Assembly (NCBI GenBank): GCA_022825385.1
Contig: JAJDWX010000045.1
Location: 1-34,600 of the forward strand
Length of the DNA stretch: 34,600 nt
Reading direction: 5' to 3'
Source of the DNA: Rhodothermales bacterium
GTDB taxonomy: Bacteria > Bacteroidota > Rhodothermia > Rhodothermales > VXPQ01
Shown in pieces: positions 27,911-34,600 of this stretch; the stretch's first letter is position 1, and the number at the start of each line of letters is the position of its first letter. The notes beneath the pieces are model-generated. The model was not told the origin of the DNA and did no database searches. It saw nothing but the letters and a program-made list of their open reading frames with translations. The position numbers were made by a program, and so were the translations under genes.

Positions 27911-27939
27911 TTGTGCGTTTGTCGCGTAAAAAATAGTAT
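27911..27939 (+). promoter_or_regulatory. promoter for the small membrane protein gene
   Basis: TTGTGC (27911-27916) and TAGTAT (27934-27939) are separated by 17 bases in an AT-rich stretch between two divergent genes. The start codon lies 87 bases further on. Confidence 0.45.
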
Positions 27940-27947
27940 TATGCCCT

Positions 27948-27953
27948 ATTATA
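27948..27953 (-). promoter_or_regulatory. -10 box for the hemY-type gene
   Basis: The minus strand reads TATAAT here, 51 bases before the hemY-type start. The expected -35 position (27971-27976) reads CGAACG, which is poor. The box also sits in the loop of a GCCC/GGGC stem, so the divergent promoters nearly touch and may be co-regulated. Confidence 0.4.
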
Positions 27954-28026
27954 ACGGGCGTATCGCTTCCCGTTCGGGTTGCGACGCGCGGACGCCGCGT
28001 ACAACCTACTCATTCCTTGCACCGCC

Positions 28027-28470
28027 ATGCTGACGATCAAAAATATATTCGTGTTGCTTCACATTGTGACCGCCGCCGGGTGGTTTGGCGTGGCGCTGCT
28101 GTTGGGGCGCATCGCCCGCGCCGCTGTTTCGTCCTCCGACGAGGCCGTGCGCGAAACAGGGGACAAGGCCATAAGCCTCGCCGGGATGTTCGCCGCGCTT
28201 ACGTTCCTGTTCGGGCTGGTCGCGTTTTTGATCGGGGGAGGATTCGGAGCTTACGGCCCGGAATACCACACGAGCCTCTTGTTCACGCTCGTTCTCGTGG
28301 GCGTACAGTTTTTGGCGATACGTCCGGCCTGGGGCGTTGTGGCCTCTCCCGGCGACCAGGCGTCCCGGGAGGCCGCGCGCAAGCGACTTTCCATGAGCGT
28401 CGGCGCCGGGCACCTCATTTGGCTGTTCGTGCTCGTACTCATGCTGACGCGCTACTACCCGCTGATGTAG
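28027..28470 (+). CDS. small four-helix membrane protein (CopD/DUF2269-like)
   Basis: The 147-aa protein consists of four predicted transmembrane helices: IFVLLHIVTAAGWFGVALLL, AGMFAALTFLFGLVAFLIGGG, SLLFTLVLVGVQFLAIR and GHLIWLFVLVLMLTRYY. A histidine and a tryptophan lie in helix 1 (LHIVTAAGW) and a histidine begins helix 4 (GHLIW), a pattern seen in CopD-like and DUF2269 proteins and resembling HemJ. I do not claim HemJ, because the match is only in helix 1. ATG 28027 is preferred over TTG or other starts at 27979. The neighbour is a haem-synthesis gene on the opposite strand; function is unknown. Confidence 0.7.
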   Translation: MLTIKNIFVLLHIVTAAGWFGVALLLGRIARAAVSSSDEAVRETGDKAISLAGMFAALTFLFGLVAFLIGGGFGAYGPEYHTSLLFTLVLVGVQFLAIRPAWGVVASPGDQASREAARKRLSMSVGAGHLIWLFVLVLMLTRYYPLM

Positions 28471-28476
28471 CGGAAC

Positions 28477-29157
28477 CTATTTTTCCTCCTCCGCTTCGGT
28501 TGTCGTCTTCGCTGCGGTTTCTTCCGCCGCCTTTGCCTGGGCGGCTTCCGCTTTCGCTTTTTCCCTTGCTTCCCGGAGCGCTTCCAGTTCTTCGACGGTC
28601 CAGGGTTCCTTGCGGTCTGCGACGGCCTCCCGCACTTTGGCCACCGTTTCCGACGTAATTTCGCTGGCGTCGTTGTTCCATTCCGTGCGGATATAGGTGA
28701 GCAGGTCCGCCATCTCCTCGTCGGTGAGAAAGGCTCCCCAGGGCGGCATCGCTCCGCTGTACGACAGGCCATTTACTTCCATTTCTCCGGTCATCCCGTT
28801 CAGCACGACCCGGATAAGCACCTCTTCGTCGCCCGTCACCCATTCGGTTCCGACGAGCGGGGGAAACACGCCCGGCACGCCCCCTCCGTTCGCCTGATGG
28901 CACGACAGGCAACGGGCCTGGTAAATCTCGGCGCCATCCTGCACGGGAGGCGTCCGGTCCCCGGAAACGGCGGTTTCCGAATGCAGGCGCCCGGATTGCG
29001 AGGACACATCTTCATAGGCCGCGCCCGCGCCAACGATTCCGACGAGGCCTGCGAGGCACAAGGCTGCGAATTGCATGCGCCGGGAATAGCTGCGCCCGGA
29101 TTTACAGAAGTTTTTTTCGCGTTGCATTTTTGCAATACGGTTGGTAAGCGACTTCAT
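28477..29157 (-). CDS. secreted c-type cytochrome, single haem
   Basis: The 226-aa protein has an N-terminal signal or anchor helix (FAALCLAGLVGIVGAGAA, about 30-47) and a class I cytochrome c domain. Cys83 and Cys86 with His87 form the CLSCH haem site, NGGGVPGVFPPLVG follows, and Met137 in GAMPPWGAFLTDEEMADLLTYIRTEW is the probable sixth ligand. A long Ala/Lys/Glu-rich tail (residues about 190-226) follows. The start is uncertain: Met1 at 29157, Met11 (29127) or Met28 (29076). It lies 15 bases after the ThuA/sugar-dehydrogenase gene, so it is probably its electron acceptor; this is inferred from the context. Confidence 0.9.
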   Translation of the reverse strand: MKSLTNRIAKMQREKNFCKSGRSYSRRMQFAALCLAGLVGIVGAGAAYEDVSSQSGRLHSETAVSGDRTPPVQDGAEIYQARCLSCHQANGGGVPGVFPPLVGTEWVTGDEEVLIRVVLNGMTGEMEVNGLSYSGAMPPWGAFLTDEEMADLLTYIRTEWNNDASEITSETVAKVREAVADRKEPWTVEELEALREAREKAKAEAAQAKAAEETAAKTTTEAEEEK

Positions 29158-29172
29158 TTTTTCGAACAGCGG

Positions 29173-31641
29173 TTATGGATTCGGTATCCAGCGGTATCGC
29201 GTAAGGCGGGAATTGGGTCCGGGATCCCAGAATCCGTCGAATTCCGCCACATATATGCTGCCGTCCGGCCCGGTCTCCATGGAAATGGGCGCGGTCCGCG
29301 TCAATACGTCGAATGTTTTGATGTTCAGCAAGCGCCTGGCAGGGATGCGCAGGGCCAGCGGCGTGTTTTTCGCGCTTTCTTCCACGTCGCTTTCGAAGAC
29401 GCTGTCGCCAATCTGCCCCCATTTGATCCAGCGGCGGGACCAGTCGTAGACGAACAAGCCGTTTTGCAGGAGGTCGGGGAAGCCGCTTGCGCCTTCGTGG
29501 CGGTAGATGGGGCCGACCGTAGCGGACCGGCCGCCGGATTCGTAGGTGTATTCCCATATTGGCGGCGCGAAGCCGGGAATATGCTCGGGTGTGATCTCGT
29601 TGTAGAATAACTTGCCCATATTGCGCGGCCACCCGAAATTTTCGCCGCCTTTTTCCGAAATATTATACTCGTCGTAATCGAATCCCGCGTCGGGGCCGAC
29701 GACCCCGATGTAGAGCGCGCCGGTTTCGTGGTCCACCTTGAAGCGGTACGGATTGCGCAGCCCGTAGGCGTAGATTTCCCAGCGTACGCCGGGCTCCCCG
29801 AAGAAGGGGTTGTCTTTCGGAATGGACCCGTCTTTATGGATCCGCAGGATTTTGCCGCGCAGGTCTTGCAGGTTTTGCGCGCTGCGTTCGGAATCCACCA
29901 GTCGAGTCCAGTGTATGCGGGACAAATCGTGGCGGGCCATGAAGTCGTCGATGCGTTCCTGCGACAGTTCCCATTGCGGGCGCACTTCGGACATGCCCGT
30001 ATCTCCGGTGGACAAGTACAGCGTCCCGTCGGGACCCCATTCGATGTCGCCCGCCTGATGGCAGCATTGGGGTTCGGTGGGTACGCGAAGCAGGACTTTT
30101 TCGCTGGCGAGATCCAGCATGTCGTCCCGATAGGTAAACCGCGAAAGCGTGTTGACGAAGGTTTTTTGCTCCGTGTAGTACAGGTAGACGTACGGTTCGC
30201 CCTCGTAGAAGGCCGGATCGACTTCGATGCCGAGCAAGCCATGCTCGACATTGGTCGGATCGGTGGTGTCGAGGAGCGCAATTTGCCGCGTTTCGCCTGT
30301 TTCGGCGTCGTAGCGGTGTATCTTGCCGCGCAATTCGGCGATCCAGACATGGCCCCGCTCGTCCACGGCGATATCGTCGGGCCATATGTCTTCGGCAAGC
30401 ACTTCGTAGGTCCGCCTTCCTCCGCGCGTATCGACCGGGAGCCGCCCGGCTGCGATCCGCATGCCCTGCAACAGATGCTGCATGAATGCGGGCGTGGTCC
30501 AGACGTCTTCGAAATGGCCCAGCGCGGTGAAGAAAACGCGCCCGCCGCCGTATTCCTGAAGCCACGAAATCGGGTAGTCGTTGGCCAGCGTGCTTGCGGG
30601 GCCTTCGTCGATTCCGACGCTCCGCATGTCGAGCGAAGCCAGCACATGGACGTTCCAGCGGGGATTTGCGTCGAGCACGTAGATTTCGTCGCGTATCTGG
30701 AAACCGTCCCCGAAATGCGCTACGGCGGGATGGCCCGGCTCTTCTATCCGGATGCGGACGGATTGCGTCCAGGGATGGTTTTTAAACAATCCGCCTCCCG
30801 CCATTTCCCGATACCAGTCCCATCCGTACAGGGCGTCCAGGGCGGCGTGCGCGCCTGCAATGCCTTTGCCCGAAGCCAGAAAAGCGCGGACCGCCTCGCG
30901 TTGCGCTTCCGTCATGCCGTCCGGAACGCCCGTAGATTCCGGATTCTGCCGGGTGGCGGGGACCGGCAGGGCGCTGTCTCCGAGGCCGGAGCGCCACCGG
31001 GCGTCGAATGCGTCCGGCGTCAGTTCGCCGGAAACGTAAATATGCCCATAGGCCGATTGCGTATCGAAACTGAAGGACAGCATGGGCGGATCGTACTGGA
31101 TGTCCTCCAGCGGAATGGGCGGGGCGTCGGTAGCCCTCAGCACGGATCCGGAGGGGGCGTCGCTATCCAGGTTCTCGAAGGCGAAGGAAGATTCTACGGC
31201 CCCTTCGAGCGTCTGAAACGTAAACCCGTAGATGGCTGCTTCGCTGCTTCCGTCGCCTTCCTGCGCTTCGGTCCTGACGCGGATCGTGGAATTGGCGAAC
31301 AGGAGCAGGTCGTATCCGCTGAGGTTCTCTTCGTTGAGAAGCGCAAGGTCTTCCGTGATATCGAATGCGAATTCCGTGGTAGCGGCGACGGCAGGGAGCG
31401 CCTCCTGTATGGTTTCGATGGAGCTGTGTCGAAAACCGTGCGTTGTCGTTACGACCAGTACGCGAACAGGCTCGCGAGCGTCCGAGACGGCCACCTGTTC
31501 CGCCACCGCTTCCGGGGAGAGCAGTTCATTGATCGGCGGAGGCGCGTCGGCGTCCTGGGCGTTTGCGGGGAGCGTTTGCATTGTCCCCCAATGGCAAACG
31601 AGGAGCAGGAGCGGGAACAGGCCTGATCGGCGCGTTTTCAT
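29173..31641 (-). CDS. secreted ThuA domain + glucose/sorbosone dehydrogenase-type propeller fusion
   Basis: The 822-aa protein has a signal peptide (GLFPLLLLVCHWG, cut near NAQ-D29/30). Residues 58-400 are a ThuA-like domain: VLVVTTTHGFRHSSIE, then after an extra segment GIAGAHAALDALYGWDWYREMAGG and GRVFFTALGHFEDVW. Residues 410-822 are a beta-propeller of the glucose/sorbosone dehydrogenase family, with HGLLGIEVDPAFYEG, CCHQAGDIEWGPDGTLYLSTGDT, YAYGLRNPYRFKVD and GGENFGWP. Such fusions are found in Bacteroidota and Planctomycetota and are thought to oxidise sugars, with or without PQQ. About 120 residues (122-243) inserted in the ThuA domain match nothing I recognise. A cytochrome c gene follows after 15 bases. 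Confidence 0.9.
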   Translation of the reverse strand: MKTRRSGLFPLLLLVCHWGTMQTLPANAQDADAPPPINELLSPEAVAEQVAVSDAREPVRVLVVTTTHGFRHSSIETIQEALPAVAATTEFAFDITEDLALLNEENLSGYDLLLFANSTIRVRTEAQEGDGSSEAAIYGFTFQTLEGAVESSFAFENLDSDAPSGSVLRATDAPPIPLEDIQYDPPMLSFSFDTQSAYGHIYVSGELTPDAFDARWRSGLGDSALPVPATRQNPESTGVPDGMTEAQREAVRAFLASGKGIAGAHAALDALYGWDWYREMAGGGLFKNHPWTQSVRIRIEEPGHPAVAHFGDGFQIRDEIYVLDANPRWNVHVLASLDMRSVGIDEGPASTLANDYPISWLQEYGGGRVFFTALGHFEDVWTTPAFMQHLLQGMRIAAGRLPVDTRGGRRTYEVLAEDIWPDDIAVDERGHVWIAELRGKIHRYDAETGETRQIALLDTTDPTNVEHGLLGIEVDPAFYEGEPYVYLYYTEQKTFVNTLSRFTYRDDMLDLASEKVLLRVPTEPQCCHQAGDIEWGPDGTLYLSTGDTGMSEVRPQWELSQERIDDFMARHDLSRIHWTRLVDSERSAQNLQDLRGKILRIHKDGSIPKDNPFFGEPGVRWEIYAYGLRNPYRFKVDHETGALYIGVVGPDAGFDYDEYNISEKGGENFGWPRNMGKLFYNEITPEHIPGFAPPIWEYTYESGGRSATVGPIYRHEGASGFPDLLQNGLFVYDWSRRWIKWGQIGDSVFESDVEESAKNTPLALRIPARRLLNIKTFDVLTRTAPISMETGPDGSIYVAEFDGFWDPGPNSRLTRYRWIPNP

Positions 31642-31697
31642 GGCGTTGTATCCGTTAATGCGACGAGGGAGCGGTACGCGAAAAAAGGCGTCGCAGG

Positions 31698-32546
31698 TCA
31701 GTTGGTTGAGAATCCGGCGAACCCGGCGTGTTGTAAAGCAGTGAGGAGTCCGCCCTCCATGCGAACGGGTTCGATGCTGCCGTTGCCGTTGGCGTCAACC
31801 CCTTCCATGCTTTTTTCGAGGAGATCTATCAGGCTGGCGGCATGGCTTCGCGCCATGTCCGCATCGCCTCCATACTCCGTTTTCAATATGTTCAGGGCCT
31901 GGGAGAACGCTTCGGGCAGCCAGCCCGTGTCCGCGGTGGACATCCAGAACTCGATCGGCGCGTCCCATTGGCGGGTAAGGTCTACCCGAGGTTGCCGTTC
32001 CCCTTTCGTAACGCCGTCGTCGATGCGCATCCACCCGATCACGTTGTTCAGGGAATGCACGACATGGGGGCCGTGCGTAACGATGGCCGGATCCGCCGCA
32101 TTGCTCTGCATCGCGTTTTCTATGACGCGGCGAACGTACCGTCCCCGGCCCATCATGCCCAGAAGCAAAGGATCTTCGATCTCGGGCGTTTCATTTTCGT
32201 ATCGCGCGGCGAAGGCGTCGTCGTAATCTCCGAAGGCTACTTGCCAGCGCGTCATCCAGCCATGCATGGGGGCGGCGCCCGTAGCGTCTGCTTCCGTCAA
32301 GCCGGAAGGCATGCCCCAGACGGCTTCGAAGACCTGGTCCGCATGCGCCTTGACCGTTTCGACGTCAGGCGCCTCGGCGGCCTGTTGCGCGGCCTCCAGC
32401 GCGGCGGTCGCGAGGTCGTGGAGTTCGGCAAGCATCGGGCCTATATCTTGCCCGTCCGCTTGCAGGGCAGGCCAGCCGCCCAGCAGCAGGACGGGAAGAA
32501 GCCATCCGAAAAAACGCAAGGAAAGGGGGCGTGAAGGGGTTTTCAT
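31698..32546 (-). CDS. secreted protein of unknown function
   Basis: I do not recognise a family. The 282-aa protein has a signal peptide (FFGWLLPVLLLGGWPALQA, cut near 30). The mature part begins with an Ala-rich helical segment (about 36-78), has a HGPHVVHSLNNVIGWMRIDD stretch with three histidines (158-177), and ends with a calcium-loop-like DANGNGSIEP (251-260) and a GGLLTALQHA tail. It lies 56 bases upstream of the ThuA/sugar-dehydrogenase gene on the same strand, so it may belong to the same secreted system. Haem or metal binding is a guess and cannot be shown from the sequence. Confidence 0.8.
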   Translation of the reverse strand: MKTPSRPLSLRFFGWLLPVLLLGGWPALQADGQDIGPMLAELHDLATAALEAAQQAAEAPDVETVKAHADQVFEAVWGMPSGLTEADATGAAPMHGWMTRWQVAFGDYDDAFAARYENETPEIEDPLLLGMMGRGRYVRRVIENAMQSNAADPAIVTHGPHVVHSLNNVIGWMRIDDGVTKGERQPRVDLTRQWDAPIEFWMSTADTGWLPEAFSQALNILKTEYGGDADMARSHAASLIDLLEKSMEGVDANGNGSIEPVRMEGGLLTALQHAGFAGFSTN

Positions 32547-32607
32547 GGGGTCAGGCGCAAGCGGAGCGGATTCGGCATGGTTACAAACTATACGGCGCGC
32601 GCGGGCG

Positions 32608-33642
32608 CTATTTGTTTCGGCTTATGGTGTAATCGACCAGGCCCAGCAGGGCGTTTCGGGCTTCTGTCGGGGGCATATCCTGGATCAGGTTGCGGGCTTT
32701 GCGGGCGTGTTCGCGCATTTTCTGGCGGGCGTAGGCAATGCCGCCCCGCCGTTCTGCGTAAGCGTATACGGCCTGCCTGTCGCGGCGGCTTTTCTTTTTT
32801 TTACGAACAATGCGCAGCATATCGCGGCGTTCCTTCGCGGGCGCGTCCGCCAGCGCGTAAATGAGCGGGAGCGTCATTTTCTTTTCCTGCAGATCAATGC
32901 CTACGGGTTTGCCAATGTCTTTCGCTCCATAATCGAACAGATCGTCCCGAATCTGGAACGCCAGGCCAAGATGCTCGCCCGCTTGTCGCATCATGTCCAG
33001 TACGCTATGGTCCGCGGCGGCGCTCAGCGCCCCGCATCCCATGCAGGCGGCGATAAGCGAAGCTGTTTTGTCCGAAATAATCCGAAAGTAGGTTTTTTCG
33101 TCGATATCGAGGCGGCGGGTTTTTTCGATCTGAAGGAGTTCTCCTTCGCTCATGCGGCTGACGGCGTTGGAGAGCGCGTGGAGCAGTTCGTAGTCCCCGT
33201 GCCGCAGCGACAGCAACAGGCCCCGGCTTAGCAGAAAATCGCCGAACAGAACGGCCACCTTGTTTTTCCAGAGCGCATTCACGGACAAGGCGTTGCGCCT
33301 TCGTTCGGCGGCGTCCACCACGTCGTCGTGCATCAGGGTAGCGGTATGCATCAATTCGACCAGCGCCGCCGCCCTGTACGCGGTTTCGTTGACGCCTCCG
33401 CACATTTTCGCCGACAGCAGCACGAGCAGGGGGCGAATTTCCTTGCCTTTTTGCCGCAGCATGTACTGCGTTACCCTGTCGAGCAAGCGGGCGTCGGAGC
33501 GCACGGAGTCGCGAAAATACCGGCGAAATACGCCGAGTTCCGTATCGACTGCGGCGCGAATGTCCCGTAACGTGCCGGGAATATCCCCGACAGCGGCCTG
33601 CGTATCGGGACGTTCGGGCAAGAGAGTATCCGTTTCCGGCAT
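32608..33642 (-). CDS. trans-polyprenyl diphosphate synthase
   Basis: The enzyme condenses isopentenyl units to an all-trans prenyl diphosphate, probably the side chain of menaquinone. The 344-aa protein shows GKEIRP (66-71), the first aspartate-rich motif DDVVD (Asp106, 107, 110) and the second DDLFD (Asp233, 234, 237). The residue five before the first Asp of motif one is Ala101, a small residue typical of long-chain synthases (octaprenyl or heptaprenyl type) rather than farnesyl synthases. The exact chain length cannot be read. Its precursors come from the pathway of ispD and ispF upstream. The symbol is left open between ispB and hepT. The 142 bases to the SPOR gene show nothing. Confidence 0.93.
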   Translation of the reverse strand: MPETDTLLPERPDTQAAVGDIPGTLRDIRAAVDTELGVFRRYFRDSVRSDARLLDRVTQYMLRQKGKEIRPLLVLLSAKMCGGVNETAYRAAALVELMHTATLMHDDVVDAAERRRNALSVNALWKNKVAVLFGDFLLSRGLLLSLRHGDYELLHALSNAVSRMSEGELLQIEKTRRLDIDEKTYFRIISDKTASLIAACMGCGALSAAADHSVLDMMRQAGEHLGLAFQIRDDLFDYGAKDIGKPVGIDLQEKKMTLPLIYALADAPAKERRDMLRIVRKKKKSRRDRQAVYAYAERRGGIAYARQKMREHARKARNLIQDMPPTEARNALLGLVDYTISRNK

Positions 33643-33784
33643 GCAGAGATGCGATGCGAAGGGCTGCCGCGCTTATCCTGGACGAAAAAGAATGTATACC
33701 CGCTACGCCGCGGTTGGTTGCCTGCGTTCGGCGAAAGCGAAGGGTTGCGCGGGCAGGAGGTTGCGCCGCCGGCCTCGTTGCGCG

Positions 33785-34333
33785 TTATCGGGTAATGAGG
33801 ATCGTATCCGGCACGATGAACGCATCCGTAAAGCGCCGGGCGAGTACGGCATGCAAGGTTCGGGCCTCCTCCCGCGACAGAAAGTCGCCGACGCGAATGC
33901 GGTAATACGGCTGGCTGTATACGCTATGGACGGGAAGTCCTTCGGGAAAAAGGTCTTCCGGGAGCGCGCCTTCTTCGTGTTGCTCGCGCCACCATGTCTG
34001 TACGTTTTCCTGGGCTTCGACGGTTTCGTCCCGCTCGATAGACGAAAATATCTGTACCCGGAATCCCGGTACTTGCGCCTCGAGTCCTTCGGCGGCGCGG
34101 CCTTCCATAAGATGCGCCGGAACGTCGTGTACAACCGCCGTCAGCGTGTCGAGCGGCGCGTCGGGCCAGGGGGAAGGATCGAACTGCTCAAGGCGAGCCG
34201 TTTCTATACTCGTCGCCGACGGCGGCGCATAGGCGTCCACGGCGGTTATTGTCGCGGGAGACGCGCAGCCTCCCGTTAAGACAGCAAGCAGCGTCGCCGC
34301 GCCGCATTGCATGGTTCTCGTCCTGTATTTCAT
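33785..34333 (-). CDS. SPOR-domain putative lipoprotein
   Basis: SPOR domains bind peptidoglycan stripped of stem peptides at division sites. The 182-aa protein has an N-terminal helix ending in LTGGC, with Cys23 as a slightly irregular lipobox. A low-complexity linker (about 30-88) follows, then a C-terminal SPOR domain: GFRVQIFSSIERDETVEAQE and PYYRIRVGDFLSREEARTLHAVL (about 90-176). The start at 34333 gives MKYRTRTMQ; the frame runs 56 residues further upstream, but that part lacks protein-like character. It is the first gene of the minus-strand run. Confidence 0.85.
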   Translation of the reverse strand: MKYRTRTMQCGAATLLAVLTGGCASPATITAVDAYAPPSATSIETARLEQFDPSPWPDAPLDTLTAVVHDVPAHLMEGRAAEGLEAQVPGFRVQIFSSIERDETVEAQENVQTWWREQHEEGALPEDLFPEGLPVHSVYSQPYYRIRVGDFLSREEARTLHAVLARRFTDAFIVPDTILITR

Positions 34334-34600
34334 GCTTCTTCGGTGCGCGTAAAACATGTTTGTGGTATGCTTCGGGGTATGCGCGGTTCCTGGTTTTTTA
34401 TGGATATTTAAGGATACTCTGATCAAAGCCGCTTCGCTCAGCGCGTCACTATTGCCCGCAAAGACCGTCATGCCCGGATCATTGAAATCAGCAGAAAACA
34501 CCGTAGATTCGGTACGTTGCGTCCGTGACGCGCCCTTCGGGAGGCTGCGAGGGGCACGCTGGCTGTGTCATTCCTCATTATGCGGGGCCGCCACACTACT
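34334..34600. other. right-edge stretch without a supportable gene
   Basis: The last 267 bases contain no convincing gene. A plus-strand frame from ATG 34356 stays open to the window end, but the peptide looks unlike a protein and the extent is cut off. The upstream control region of the SPOR gene should be here on the minus strand; no clear promoter boxes were found. Confidence 0.5.

Noticed and set aside
29728..31626. 632-codon plus-strand frame opposite the ThuA-propeller gene
   Set aside because: The minus-strand protein has clear domains and a signal peptide. The opposite frame is a composition artefact, as are similar long antisense frames at 12434-14584 and 20943-22958.
34356..34600. 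plus-strand frame open to the right edge
   Set aside because: The 81 codons show no protein-like features and the stop is outside the window, so coding cannot be supported.

Overview
The window is a GC-rich (about 60 % by eye), densely coding bacterial chromosome segment. RpoB (1277 aa) and RpoC (1434 aa) lack the large insertions of other phyla and look like Bacteroidota-type subunits. Few genes have a Shine-Dalgarno sequence, and a SPOR lipoprotein and a long-chain polyprenyl (menaquinone-type) synthase are present. Together these suggest a GC-rich member of the Bacteroidota/Rhodothermota assemblage. This is inferred from family resemblance, not from a database search.

Region 1 (1-3339, + strand): a structured, C-rich left edge carries a long inverted repeat and a strong G-quadruplex motif on the minus strand. 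It is followed by queA, ispD, ispF and a dedA-type gene, tightly packed, with an ATGA overlap between ispD and ispF. Region 2 (3395-16836, + strand): a TTGACT-17-TATCTT promoter precedes five tRNA genes (Thr-TGT, Tyr-GTA, Gly-TCC, Thr-GGT, Trp-CCA). Then come secE, nusG, rplK, rplA, rplJ, rplL, rpoB, rpoC and a secreted DUF4097-type repeat protein, ending at an excellent intrinsic terminator. The tuf gene that commonly lies between tRNA-Thr(GGT) and tRNA-Trp is absent.

Region 3 (16956-24997, + strand) is a complete fatty-acid beta-oxidation operon: acyl-CoA ligase, FadN-type hydroxyacyl-CoA dehydrogenase/enoyl-CoA hydratase, FadA thiolase, and a large membrane-anchored FadE of the E. coli type. 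Region 4 (25071-26486) looks like an accessory insertion. A 23-bp tandem repeat array (four full units plus a partial one) abuts a TTGATT-17-TATATT promoter that drives a DUF4143 AAA ATPase whose composition is less GC-rich than its neighbours. Its stop codon and that of the convergent hemY-type gene lie within the stem of one perfect hairpin.

Region 5 (26497-34333, mostly - strand): protoporphyrinogen/coproporphyrinogen oxidase is divergent from a small four-helix membrane protein. A minus-strand run follows: SPOR lipoprotein, polyprenyl synthase, an unrecognised secreted protein, a secreted ThuA plus sugar-dehydrogenase-type propeller fusion, and a cytochrome c. The last three look like a periplasmic oxidation module. 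The extreme right edge (34334-34600) holds no gene I can support. The most interesting items are the iteron-like array in front of the DUF4143 gene, the left-edge inverted repeat and G4 motif, the missing tuf, the mixed-origin fad operon, and the ThuA protein with an extra inserted segment.
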